NCBI RefSeq assembly: GCF_000090795.2
Contig: NW_003546843.1
Span: 8,410 to 33,282, forward strand
DNA length: 24,873 bases
Direction of reading: 5' to 3'
DNA from: Amphimedon queenslandica
Taxonomy: Eukaryota; Porifera; Demospongiae; Haplosclerida; Niphatidae
The position numbers and the translations under genes are program-made. The notes under the pieces are model-generated. The model saw only the letters and a program-made list of their open reading frames with translations. It was not told the origin of the DNA and ran no database searches. Shown here one piece after another: positions 8,536 through 18,279 of this stretch (positions are counted from its first letter, which is position 1; the number at the start of each line of letters is the position of its first letter).

Positions 8536-10990
8536 CCTCTTAAAGACAAGGAAGAAAGACAAGGAAGAAAGTATTCTTAAAGACAAGAAAAAAACTTCCC
8601 ATTCTCATCTTCTTGCTAAAATAACGGTAAGCCAATAAATAAATGTAATGTTACAATAGTAGTAAAATCAATGTTAAGTCAGTTTCAATAAGTCTTCCAA
8701 ATATGCTTAAACATCATACCTGAATAATGGTCCAGGGGACAATCGTAGTCTCATCCGTAACAACAGTGTTGTCAAATACATTTCAGCATAATCTAAAATT
8801 ATATCTATTATACATAATTTTATAAAGCCAGTTAAAGTACCTTATTATCGAAATTAGAAGAAACCACAATTTATTATGCAGCAGAAACAGGTAGTATCTG
8901 GAGGTGTATTGATTGGTAGACTACTTGAATTGTAGCTAGTAATGAACTGTGATAACTACTAAATATATTTTCAGTTTATGTATGACTAATATTACTTACT
9001 ATGGTAAAATTAATAGTGGTGACTCTAATGTGGTCAAGTGACAAAATTAATAAATTAATGAGTGCTGTCACAAAATGGCGGCCTTCCAACATCCTCGATA
9101 TGGTGCTCGAGTTAACCTTTAGAATGTAGAGCGACCTTGAAGAGCACTCTACCCAGCAGCTATGGTAGCAGAAATGGTAACAAGAAGACCAATGAAGCTA
9201 GGAGAGTATCTCACGCCTTGCATCTGTTTAGGATACTTTAATTGAATTCCATGTTTCACAATGCATCATCTCTGACAGGAGAATATCTATGACAAAATAC
9301 ACACCCAAAGTACCTGCCTATCACCAGCTTCGCATTAATTAACCAGCCAGTTATCAGGAGATAGGTCAAGTATTACCTGGGGCTATTGTGCATGTGGAGG
9401 CTTGTTAATCAATAGAAAAATTAGACAGGGCAAATTGTCATAATGGATATTAAAGCATGCAAATATGTCTGCTGCAACCAGCTCCTGATATGGTGACACT
9501 CACACAGCTCTGGGCTCACAAGCTCCTTTAATTGTCTTTGCATTATGCAGTTCAGTTATTGGTAAGTAGATATTACCCTTCAGTTGCATAGTGTCTGCCA
9601 TTGTATAATGATTCAACTGAGTTTAATAAAACTTCGTGACATTAGGATTCGTAACTTGGTTACTATATAAATACTGCATTGTACCATTGGCACATTCATT
9701 CTGTGGTAGCGCAAATTATAGACTAGTAATGTACATGTAAATGATTGTTTAATTGTATTCGTGAATTAATTACATTTTTTTTAAATCGTCAAACCCATTG
9801 TGGGATGATTTACCATGCTTAATATAGAGTGGGGTCTATCTACATGCGGAAACCCTAACGACTTTTTATGTGGTCCCTGCTAAACATTTTATTGTTTTGA
9901 CATCAGTACAGTATTAGTGATATTGCTTAGGTCTGATACAGTGTAACTGTACCTGTAGTAGTAAGGCTTTGCCTATAATCTTGTACCTGTATAAAGGAAT
10001 TTATAGCTGAGAAAAATATTTAGGCCTTGCCAATTAAAGTTCATTGAGAAGCAAAACTTAAGTTTGTTTTAACAATGTTGTAATACACACATGTAGTTTG
10101 AGTTTGTGTTGCATGTCAATCAACAGTGCATAGGAATGTTATTATAATTGTACTCCCAAAGTGCCTTGTCTATGGTAGTAATTATAACTAAACAACATGA
10201 AGTTTTTTGCATGTACATGAAATGTCTCAGACTTGATATACAATACACATATATCCATGAGGTTCCACAGTTCTCAATCATGTAGTCTACACAGGGTTTC
10301 CAACAAAGTATGCTAAGTAAGCTGAACAGCATGAGCTTTGCCAGCCAACTACCACCACATTGCAGTACATGACATTGCAATAACTTTAAAAATTAATTTC
10401 GAAATTTCATTTTCAATGCAAAATTTCTACGCAACATAAATACATGAATGTGTATCGGAAAACATTGTAATATTGATAAAATTCCCTCTTTGTATTTTTG
10501 ATACAATTTGGTAAATGTTGTTGTACATGTATGTATGTAATAGAGAAAATTGAAAGTACTGGACTCAATTTTTTCTTCATACCATAATACTACAAAATGT
10601 TTCACTCAATTTTTCAAATTGATAAAAAATCTAAATTTCATCTGAATTGGCTAAAATTTTCTATGCACATGTATATGCATCAGAAAACGTGGTAAAATTA
10701 ATGGATTCTCTTCTTGTTATTATTATTGATTAAATTTAATCAGTGTCCCTGTATTAGTAATGCAATAGTGTTACTATGTTGGATTCACTTCCTAACAAAA
10801 TGGCTGCCACAAATTAGGCAACCTTGCTATATACAGTACAGGGTGTTTGGCTCAATTTTTAAAGCAACTTGATGATCCATTAATTGATAAGAAGCTGTAT
10901 CAGCACTATGCCAAATCTTGTCAGGAACCCTGACTCTAAGCATTTGCAATGCTACATAGGTTTATAAGAGACAGTTTTTGTCCTTCTTAA
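8536..10990. other. Long AT-rich stretch without a recognised gene
   Basis: I find no family motif on either strand. A purine-rich stretch near 8536-8595 repeats AAAGACAAGGAAG. The two minus-strand frames at 10120-10380 and 10393-10605 are AT-rich, lack motifs, and are not convincing genes. Weakly similar segments at about 10395-10500 and 10625-10730 suggest an old duplication. An upstream exon of the relic gene at 11313 may be hidden near 10850-10985. Confidence 0.45.
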
Positions 10991-11161
10991 GGTACAATGG
11001 GGTGAACCCAAAATTTAGATTTCGGGACACAAATTGTTTCTTAGACATTTTCTACAATATCTAATTTTTTCAATATTTTTCCCAACAGTGACATGCAATG
11101 AACTTACTAAACTTTTTAAAATGGATTAAAACTGAGTAAAGAATTCTTGAACATGATGAGA
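10991..11161 (+). mobile_element. Direct fragment of the TTAA element
   Basis: The segment follows TTAA (10987-10990), starts GGTACAATGGGGTGAACCC, and matches the left end of the 2274-3030 element for about 170 bp, through ACTGAGTAAAGAATTCTTGA and GATGAGA. I find no matching right end (GTACCTTAA) downstream, so the copy is truncated or rearranged. Confidence 0.75.
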
Positions 11162-11312
11162 CCAGTATTTGAGTCAAACTTTTGCCTAAAAAATGGCAAA
11201 AATACATGTAATCAATAATAATTACATTGCTAAAGCTGCAATAAAATATTGTACATTTTTTTTATTAATCATATACAGTAGTAATAATAACAATACAATT
11301 GTCGTTTATGTA

Positions 11313-11949
11313 GGTGTGGTCCTCTTTGTCATTACTGGTCACTAAGGTTTGAAGGAAAGCATTCCTTCTTTAACAATATAGCTAGACGAGTGAAGTGTTT
11401 TAAGAATATACCAAAAACATCAACTTTCCATCATCAGAGGCTAATGTGCCATTACTTAAATAGTGATAGTGCATTTATTGAGAACGATGTGGAAACTGAT
11501 CCATGATTGTCAGAAGTTTCATTTAACTCTTCCATACTCATTTAATTTTCTTTTTAATCCTGCAAAACTCATTACAGGTACTTGTATGTACAGTATGTAT
11601 ATAACCATTTTTTTCGCTCATCTATCATAGGCTGTCTAAGATAAAACTATCGAACCGAGTGTTTCAGAAAAATTTAGTTGTAGATAGTACTGAACCAATT
11701 ACAAAATTTGGTGTTATTGAAGATACATTAGTTATCAACACAGATACTTATTACATAGTATATCAGCTACTAGAAACTGAATATTTTTCTCACCATTACC
11801 ATTCTTATACAGTATCTTTTCCACTTTCACCAAACTGTGTTGTTAGGAGTCTTGTGACACCGTTGAAATATCCAATACTAAGATTTGTAAAGCACAATCA
11901 TTTTTCCTTTTCTATGAAGTTTAACATAGACTACATTGTTAATGTTTAG
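11313..11949 (+). pseudogene. Exon relics of a transposon-type protein (RFEGKH family)
   Basis: An AG acceptor at about 11312 precedes codons reading GPLCHYWSLRFEGKHSFF, then VKCFKNIPKT and HHQRLMCHYL, to a stop near 11505. A second segment at 11659-11949 reads FGVIEDTLVINTD, then LLETEYFSHHYHSYTV, ending NVYIVNV-like at a stop. I recognise both parts as the C-terminal region of a repetitive animal protein family in which [R/W]-[F/Y]-E-x-K-H and a later Y/F-S-x-H-[Y/F]-H motif recur. It is usually uncharacterised and linked to mobile elements. The N-terminal part is not visible. The second exon is open for 96 codons, which is long for this AT-rich DNA. Function is unknown; it is probably dead. 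Confidence 0.6.
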
Positions 11950-12280
11950 TGTGAATTTTACACTAACCAGGTATAGATGGTTGGCTAATAACATTACAAC
12001 GGACAACATTAATCTTTGGTGTATCATGCACACTAATTATTATGGTGTATAACAGCTATTGTGTGCGGAACAAACGAAATTTTTTATTGTGTATTTCAGC
12101 CGTAACCGTCAACTTTGTATGTCTGAGTTAGGTTTATCTTCATATTTTTATTGTAACTTTTACTCTTAGTCGTTTAATTTATTTTGTCTGAGTTACAATT
12201 TGTATTGCTCAATTTTTTGTTTTATAAATGTGTCACTCTCTTTCTCTCTTGTTTTATTTTCTCTTTAACTTACTGCTATT
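11950..12280. other. AT-rich gap before the DIRS element
   Basis: No gene is visible. The CTATT just before the A1 repeat (12276-12280) also occurs just after B2 (18281-18285); I do not treat this as a duplication because DIRS-type integration usually makes none. Confidence 0.4.
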
Positions 12281-12477
12281 TGAAGTTTAGGCCAATGGGT
12301 TAAACAAAGTTAACTAGAAGGCTGGGTCAGTGGTAGTTATATTACTTATAAGTAATAACCAGTAGCTTGTAGTTGCAGTCAGTCTGATAGCAAGCAGGAT
12401 CGTTGCAGCAAGCAGGATCGTTGCAGCAAGCAGTAGCATCAGTGCAAAGCATCCCTAATTTCTCTAGTTTCTTCTCC
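12281..12477 (+). repeat. A1 split direct repeat of the DIRS element
   Basis: It begins TGAAGTTTAGGCC and ends TCTAGTTTCTTCTCC, matching A2 at 17889-18066. A1 carries an extra copy of an 18-bp tandem unit (CAAGCAGGATCGTTGCAG), which explains its greater length. Both copies contain the perfect 16-bp palindrome ATTACTTATAAGTAAT (12341-12356 here). Confidence 0.9.
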
Positions 12478-12539
12478 TGCTATCAACCCTACGTTATTCT
12501 TTCTTTGCTGTCCTGGTGTCCAGCTGGATCATCATAATG

Positions 12540-14635
12540 TCAACGCCTAGCTCCTTTATGGGATCTACAGGTACCGCTAGCGTCAGTCTCGCTGGGATCC
12601 CAGCTCCAGCTTCGAGCAGTACAGTCACTACCCCAGTACTGCTAGTGATGTCGGGCGCAGCCCCAAGGACGAGCTCAGTGACTGCTCCAGTGCTAGTGAT
12701 GTCTGGCGCGACCCCAATGATGAGTTCCACTACATCCAGATCAGGAGCATAGGCGGTTGCAGGCCTGGGCATTAGGGGGCAATGCCCAGGTTGACTTTTT
12801 GACCAACAATTATATTCATGATTCTGGTGTGGGCATCCAGTGTCAACTGTGGTAGTTCAACAGGCTTCTTGTTGTTTTATGCTAAGAAACCATCTCAATG
12901 AAGTTATAGATCAGTATTGTCCATTTCCCTTGCAAAATTGTATGGAACCACACCCACTAATTATTGATGCCCAGGTCAAACTAAATTTCTGCAACCGCCC
13001 ATGATCAGGAGCGCCTCTTCCCCAAGTTACTAGTGTTATTGCCGGCTCCTCCACCACCACAGCTATCTCGGAAGCCGGACCGTCGTCCTCGGGATTTGCC
13101 CAGGCCGCTTATCGGACGAAGAGCTATGTGGCATCACAGACACCGTGTTAGCAGCTATAAGGTCTTCCACAGAGGTTCCAACCCCAGGTATGTATTAGTT
13201 TATTGCACTCATGGGCCTGGTAGAGTACAACACACGGGACCAGGCATGTAATGCTCTCACTGATGTTATCATGTAGTCCTTGGTCAAGTTTCCCTGGGGT
13301 TCTAGTCCATTATGTATATGGTCCCATTGGATTCAATAGTGCAAAGGGAAAACGATGCTCAGCTGCAGAGCAGGTTCCACTGTCGGGGATAGTATAGCAT
13401 TGGACACGGGTGATCTTCCCCATGGCGTTCAGCTTTCTAGACCCGATTAGTTCAGTGGTGTGATGCTAGTAGGTGACTTTGAAGGTAGTCACATTAATAC
13501 TTATATAGTTAGTGACTCTTGGGTTAGCCAATATGCTCAATTAATTGAGCTGTTAACCACTAGGTGGGAAGGTGGTCAAGTAATTGAGAGACCCCTCCTC
13601 AGGTTGTCAATGGTTGTGGTTAGCATGGTAATCTAACTTCAGTGCTGCTTCAGCAGTTGCTCAGCATTAGTCTGCATTATGCATATGGCCTGTCCCATTC
13701 TGAGCCTTCATGCAGTTATGATTAAGGCCGGCCCAATCAGCAAGTGGTATTCTTCCCCGTTTTGGGGTGTGTGGTCAGGTCGTTGATATATCTCTCATAT
13801 GTGTAGGTGTGGTGGGTCTTCCAGTTGACCCAGACTTGGCTCCCTTGGGCAGAGAAGTCCCATTCCCGGGGCTGTCTGCTTTTGCAGCCATGAGACACTA
13901 CAGCAGGCTTGGTGGCATTATCAGCAACCAGCCTTGATGCGGAAGGTCTCCCTCCTATTCGAACAAAGCTGGTGGAAAAAATTTGGAGGTGGGAATTCGT
14001 GGATCTAGCTCTACTGCTGCTGGAGCTTCCTCTAAATCTGAGGAGCTACTACTGCAACAGCATGGTTCACCAGTGATGATATTCTAATCTGTAGAACAGG
14101 CCCAAAAGAAAAAGAAACAAATAGTGGAAATTGTTTCATGGGCAAGGGCCTTCTCCATCTACACTGCTGTTCTGGCAGCAGCTGAGGAGACCACGAAAGA
14201 ACAGGTCGTGAGCCTCCTAGCTCACATGCACCTAATGACACAGTTGGCCACCGATTTTGGAGGAGGGCAATGGCTATCTTACGATGTAGAATTTCGGGCA
14301 CGGGCAGAAGCAAAGGGGATACGTAAATGGAAGAACTTAACATCATCATCTATGGGCGGTGCCTCCCTGGAACGGTTCCTTGGAACCTCTCCCTCCCTTC
14401 AGTTCCTCACAGCCATTCTGCTCCTCCCCAAAAGCCCAACACATCTAATAAGAGGCCAAAGTCCCAGAAGGTCTGCTTCCTTTGGAACTTTTCACCATTG
14501 TGTGACAGATCTGAGGGTTGCCGATTGGCTCACGCTTGATATTATTGTGGTGAAGCATCCCATAAGGGTCAAGAGTGCGGAGGAAGCAAACGTAGCAAGA
14601 GGGAGAGGACTCCGCCTTCCATGTAGCTCCCAGTG
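12540..14635 (+). pseudogene. Gag-like region of the DIRS element, broken
   Basis: The first frame starts at 12540, is rich in Ser/Thr/Ala/Pro and runs to 12752, where it leaves the coding sequence because an inserted element begins at 12749. The frame stays open just beyond the right target duplication, to about 13148. A decayed stretch follows; then LPVDPDLAPLGREVPFPGL near 13815-13880, typical of the gag/pol linker in such elements. The core at about 14110-14345 includes SWARAFSIYTAVL and LLAHMHLMTQLATDF, which I recognise as the DIRS gag-type helical domain. A frameshift near 14335 leads to a cysteine-rich part: a C-x8-C-x5-C-x3-H finger (about 14475-14537), then a zinc knuckle ending CGEASHKGQEC whose first cysteine position is a TGA stop. 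Role: probably RNA/DNA binding and particle formation, inferred from the family. Confidence 0.75.
12749..13002. mobile_element. 254-bp MITE with 10-bp target duplication, inside gag
   Basis: The ends are ATAGGCGGTTGCAG and CTGCAACCGCCCAT, inverted over 14 bp with one mismatch. They are flanked by a perfect direct repeat GATCAGGAGC (12739-12748 and 13003-13012). A 10-bp duplication fits Mutator-like (MULE) elements best (usually 8-11 bp); the short ends leave this open. Just inside the left end is a 10-bp stem (CCTGGGCATT / AATGCCCAGG, 12764-12790), and a related GATGCCCAGG lies near the right end. Removing element and one duplication keeps the gag frame open. Confidence 0.85.
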
Positions 14636-14639
14636 AAGG

Positions 14640-14950
14640 TCATTATTCAGCTCTCACATTGAGCCAACATTCTCACATATTTGGCAAACTTAATTTAGTG
14701 CAGACCTGGTAGTGATTTGCAGGGGTCTGGGAAACAATTTATGATTTCAATCTTTTTGACAAAAATAATATTGATAATTGAAAAAAAAATAATTTGAGTT
14801 AATAATTGGTGATTATAACTAGAAATTAATGTCAGTTACTAATAATAAAGGGAATGGGTCGCATGGTATGTCATGGTAGCTTACTAGCATAATATAATAA
14901 TAGAGGTCAGCCTGTCCCCCTGAAGGGTATTGGGCCCAGAACTTACGGGG
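14640..14950. other. AT-rich interruption between gag and RT
   Basis: Between the gag-like and RT-like coding parts, about 14715-14920 turns sharply AT-rich (runs of A, AATAATA, TTAATAATT) unlike the GC-richer element around it. It looks inserted, but I could not find clear inverted ends or a target duplication. It may instead be a degenerate spacer. Confidence 0.4.
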
Positions 14951-14999
14951 TAATTTCAACTAAGTCCCGGATGGGAAGTTACATGCTTATTTCTCCCAC

Positions 15000-16142
15000 A
15001 TTCTTGCCTCCAGGTTTGGCTCTAGCTGCGCATACATGTGGTCAAGTGGTTCATGCCACTACATTCACTGAGGATCTGCTGGCTCTGGAAGCCTCTAAGT
15101 CTCTGCTGGAGAAGCACAAGGACAGGAGGTGTGGTCCCCGTTGTCTCTGGAGCAGTGGTCAGAGGCCCTCTCTAACCATCCAGACAAGCAGTTTGCGGCC
15201 TACATACTAACTGGTCTAAGAGATTGGTTCAGGATTGGCTTCAATCGTCAGTCTTCTTTTCAGTCCACCTTGTCGAATATGGCGTCCTCCAATTCTGAAT
15301 TTATTTCATAATATCTGGCAAGAGAGCTCTCTCTGGGGCGGATGTTCACCCAGGACAATCACAACAGCGTACAGATCAGTCCTCTTGGTATTGTTCCATA
15401 AAACAATAAGCCAGGGAAGTACAGACTCATTGTGGACCTGCCTTCCCCGCCTGGAGTAAGTGTCAATGACGGAATTGCACCTGCACTCTCCTTGGTCTGC
15501 TATCTAACAGTGGATAATTTAGCCTCTGTAGTAGTCAGCAAGGGTAAAGGAGCATACCTTGTCAAGGCTGACATCAGGGAGGCGTATCGTAACATCCCAA
15601 TTGACCCAGACGACTACTACCTCCTGGGGGTCGAGTGTGATAGAGTGGTTGTCATAAATAAGTTCCTCCCGTTTGGGCTACGCTCCGCCCCCAAGATATT
15701 TTCAGCAGTAGGAGATGCAGCACAATGGATACTACTTTATAGCGGAGTAAAACTGCCTCCATTATCTAGATGATTTCATCATGGTGGAGGGAGATCTGGT
15801 AGCAGCAAAGGAAGCAAAGAGATTGCTGTGCTCTACGTTTGAGAAACTGGGTCTTTCGCTAGAGCCCAGTAAACTGGAGGGTCCCTCAACCTGCCTCACA
15901 TTTTTAGGAATTGAGGTAGATACCCTCAAGCTACAGCTGCCTCTTCCCACTGACAAACTGACCCGTCTGATGGACCTGCTGGAGGAGACCCATGGTAGAA
16001 ACCACATGCTAAAAAAGGAGCTTGAGAGTCTGACAGGGCTGCTACAGTATGCAGCAAAGGTAGTCAGACCAGGAAGGGCCTTCATTCAGAGGCTGTTACC
16101 CTTAAGAAGGTTGGGTCTGCCCCAGATCACAAGATTCGCTTG
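15000..16142 (+). pseudogene. Reverse transcriptase of the DIRS element, frameshifted
   Basis: The N-terminal part reads WSEALSNHPDKQFAAYILTG (about 15150-15210), GFNRQSS, and ELSLGRMF near 15322. The finger and palm parts follow: KYRLIVDLPSPP (about 15418-15452), AYLVKADIREAYRNIPIDPD (about 15550-15610) with the first catalytic aspartate, and LPFGLRSAPKIFSAV (about 15665-15710). The catalytic YLDDF box is at 15763-15777. Then comes FEKLGLSLEPSK, the LTFLGIEVDT thumb-side motif (about 15895-15925) and a connection region to 16142. These motifs are characteristic of DIRS/Ngaro-type RTs. Frameshifts lie near 15310-15420, about 15745, and about 16120, where RNase H continues in another frame. 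The catalytic aspartates remain, but no single frame spans the domain. Confidence 0.9.
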
Positions 16143-16748
16143 AGCAAACCAGCTAGAGCGGATGTAATATGGTGGCGGATGTTTGTCTCCCATTGGAATG
16201 GAATCTCTATGCTTTCCAATCCAACAAACTCGCCAGAGGATGTGAAAGTCTTCTCCGATGCGTCTAGCTCGTGGGGAGGCGGAGCACTCTGTTTTCCCAA
16301 ATGGTTTGCATTTAAATGGCTGCCTGCCCTGGAGTCCACCTCCATTCAGGTGAAGGAACTGATTCCAGTTGTCATGGCAGCGGCCTTGTTTGGGAGGAGC
16401 TGGAAAGGGAAACTTGTGGTGTTCTCAGTCGACAATGAGGCGGTGGTTTACATCCTAAATAAAACTCACAGCAGAGAGAGTCACTTGATGTATCTCATCA
16501 GACTGCTCGTCTTTTATGCAGCTCATTTTGACTTCTGGTTTCGAGCTGAGCATATCCGAGGGAAGAGCAACTCACTTGCTGATGTCCTATCAAGAGACAA
16601 TATTAATTACTTCTTATCACAGGCTCCTCACTTCCATCCTCAGCCACTATCAGTTCCTCCCTCTCTCCTACTGTTAGTAGCTCTAGACAAGGAATGGACA
16701 TCCACTTCCTGGATGGAGTTGTTCAGGAATACTTTACAGCCGGCCTGA
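16140..16748 (+). pseudogene. RNase H domain of the DIRS element
   Basis: A 202-codon frame is open across the whole domain. The acidic residues expected of RNase H are all visible: FSDASSSWGGG near 16254, KELIPVV near 16352, FSVDNEAVVYILN near 16424 and ADVLSRD near 16580. The role in the family is to degrade the RNA strand during reverse transcription. The domain is joined to RT in intact relatives; here a frameshift near 16120 separates them. The tail beyond ADVLSRD is proline-rich and overlaps the start of the recombinase in another frame (from 16694). It is the best preserved domain in the element. Confidence 0.88.
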
Positions 16749-17640
16749 CCGAGTCCTCCCATCATACGTATGGAACAGCAGAGAGACGATATAGGAAGTT
16801 TTGTCATGACTTTTTTTTGTACCCATTTCCTACAAATGAAAATATTTTATGCTATTTTGTTGCATGTTTGGGGCAACAGGGCCTGGCCCTAGCCACCATA
16901 AAGACTTACCTGTCAGGGGTTTGACAAGCACAGATTGGGGGTGGTCTACCTGACCCCAATGTACATGCAATCCACGCCTCCGTCAGGTCCTAAGGGGGGG
17001 TGGAGATAATGAGGGGAAGGCTGGGTAAGACTCCATGCCTGAAGCTACCCATCACCCCGAGCATCTTGAGAAAGATGAAGGGGGTGTGGGCCCAAGAGCA
17101 AGAGTATGAGAGGAGTCTGTGGTGGGCAGTCGCCTTGACAGCCTTCTTTGGCTTCTGCCGCTCCAGGGAGATAACAGTACCACAGTACAGAGTGTATGAT
17201 CCTCAGGTTCATTTATCTTTCCGGGACCTAGCAGTGGACAACTCGCTCCACCCTAATGAGATCTCGTTACTGCTACGCTGCTCAAAGACCAATTAGGACA
17301 GGAGTGTCAGGGTCATTCTGGGTCGTACCAATGCGGATCTTTGCCCAGTATCTGCGCTCCTAAGTTACTTGGTGCATCAAGGCAAGGGTCCAGGAGCCTT
17401 TTCATGTTGGATGGTCAGCCCCTTGAGAGGACCCGCCTGGTGGAGGAAGTACGCCGCACACTCACAAGGGCGGGAATGCCAGCAGGTAATTTTGCTGGCC
17501 ACAGCTTCTGTATTGGGGCTGCAATGACAGCGTCAGCCATTGGAGTTGAGGATAGTACAATTCAGACTTTGGGGCGGTGGAAGAGCGCTGCTTTCTAATT
17601 GTATGTCCGCCCATCTACCAGTCACTTAGCCGGGGTCTCA
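16694..17640 (+). pseudogene. Tyrosine recombinase of the DIRS element, inactivated
   Basis: The N-terminal SAM-like DNA-binding half reads TYGTAERRYRKFC, PFPTNENILCYFVACL and ATIKTYLSGV (16770-16921). A TGA follows (a CGA-to-TGA change would explain it). The catalytic half includes ALTAFFGFCRSREI (about 17136-17178) with the first catalytic arginine, LRCSKTN then a TAG at 17294, a frameshifted ADLCPVSALLSYL stretch near 17337-17370, and AGHSFCIGAAMTASAIG (about 17495-17540), where the HxxR arginine is cysteine (TGT). After LGRWKSAAF comes TAA at 17596, just before LYVRP that holds the presumed nucleophilic tyrosine. In the family this enzyme integrates a circular DNA copy. This copy cannot work: three stops, a frameshift and a lost catalytic arginine. 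Confidence 0.88.
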
Positions 17641-17740
17641 AGATCCTTAGCCCAGTCTAATTTGTGAAGGGTGGTCCCGTGTCTCATCAGGGGGAACTGG
17701 TAACTCAAGGCCTCTTATATCCTAGGCCTTGTTGGGTGGA

Positions 17741-17887
17741 ACAAACCCATCCCCATTCTTCTTTATTAATAATTATTATTAAAATTAAAGTTATAAATTT
17801 GGGGCCCACATATGGGGGCCCCCAAGTAAAAATTATTAATTAATTGTAATAACATGGGATCCATAATTCCACAGCCTGGATAGTTAA
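17741..17887 (+). repeat. B1 split direct repeat of the DIRS element
   Basis: It starts ACAAACCCATCC and continues with CTTTATTAATAATTATTATT, an AAATTAAAGTTATAAATTTG block, a GGGGCCC...GGGGCCCCC inverted repeat and ...CCTGGATAGTTAA. It matches B2 (18136-18279) with scattered substitutions and abuts A2 directly, so the B1-A2 junction likely marks the circle junction sequence. Confidence 0.88.
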
Positions 17888-17888
17888 T

Positions 17889-18066
17889 TGAAGTTTAGGC
17901 CTAAGGGTTAAACAAAGTTAACTAGAAGGCTGGGTCGGTGGTAGTTATATTACTTATAAGTAATAGCCAGTAGCTTGTAGTAACAGTCAGTCTGATAGCA
18001 AGCAGGAGCGTTGCAGCAAGCAGTAGCATCAGTGCAAAGCATCTCTTATTTTCTAGTTTCTTCTCC
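17889..18066 (+). repeat. A2 split direct repeat of the DIRS element
   Basis: It matches A1 from TGAAGTTTAGGCC to TCTAGTTTCTTCTCC with a few substitutions, but has one copy of the 18-bp tandem unit where A1 has two. The 16-bp palindrome ATTACTTATAAGTAAT is at 17949-17964. Confidence 0.9.
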
Positions 18067-18095
18067 ACACCCTCTCTGCCCACTTAATCTTCCTC

Positions 18096-18115
18096 CATTA
18101 CCATTAGTGGTAATG
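18096..18115. other. Perfect hairpin between A2 and B2
   Basis: CATTACCA, loop TTAG, TGGTAATG form an exact 8-bp stem in the 69-bp spacer between A2 and B2. It could be a recombinase or terminator-like site of the element; the function is inference. Confidence 0.55.
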
Positions 18116-18135
18116 TGAACATGGATAGTGTTATT

Positions 18136-18279
18136 ACAAACCCTTCCTCCTTCTTTATTAATAATTTTTATTAAAATTAAAGTTATAAATTTGGGGCCCA
18201 CATACGGGGGCCCCCAAGTAAAAACTATTAATAAATTGTAGTAATACGTGATCCGTAATTCCACGGCCTGAAAAGTTAA
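18136..18279 (+). repeat. B2 split direct repeat, right end of the DIRS element
   Basis: It matches B1 from ACAAACCC to CCTG-AAAGTTAA, including the GGGGCCC/GGGGCCCCC inverted repeat. The element's right end is placed where similarity to B1 stops. Confidence 0.88.

Larger units (their letters stand above)
12281..18279 (+). mobile_element. DIRS-order retrotransposon with A1-ORFs-B1-A2-B2 split direct repeats
   Basis: The element is about 6 kb. A1 (12281-12477) recurs as A2 (17889-18066), and B1 (17741-17887) recurs as B2 (18136-18279). This is the layout of PAT/Ngaro-type tyrosine-recombinase retrotransposons, which integrate by a circular intermediate and make no target duplication; I see none. 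Inside, in order, are a serine/proline-rich gag-like start, a gag core with zinc fingers, reverse transcriptase, RNase H and a tyrosine recombinase. I see no methyltransferase domain (as in classic DIRS) and no SGNH hydrolase (as in many Ngaro). All frames are broken, so this copy is non-autonomous at present. Its GC content is clearly higher than the flanks. Confidence 0.9.

Noticed and set aside
10120..10605. Two minus-strand frames in the AT-rich stretch
   Set aside because: No family features, composition typical of non-coding DNA, and no splice or neighbour context.
12494..12772. 92-codon minus-strand frame opposite the DIRS gag start
   Set aside because: It is the antisense of a Ser/Ala/Pro-rich coding strand and has no motifs of its own.
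15762..16345. Minus-strand frames opposite RT and RNase H
   Set aside because: Antisense shadows of well recognised forward domains.
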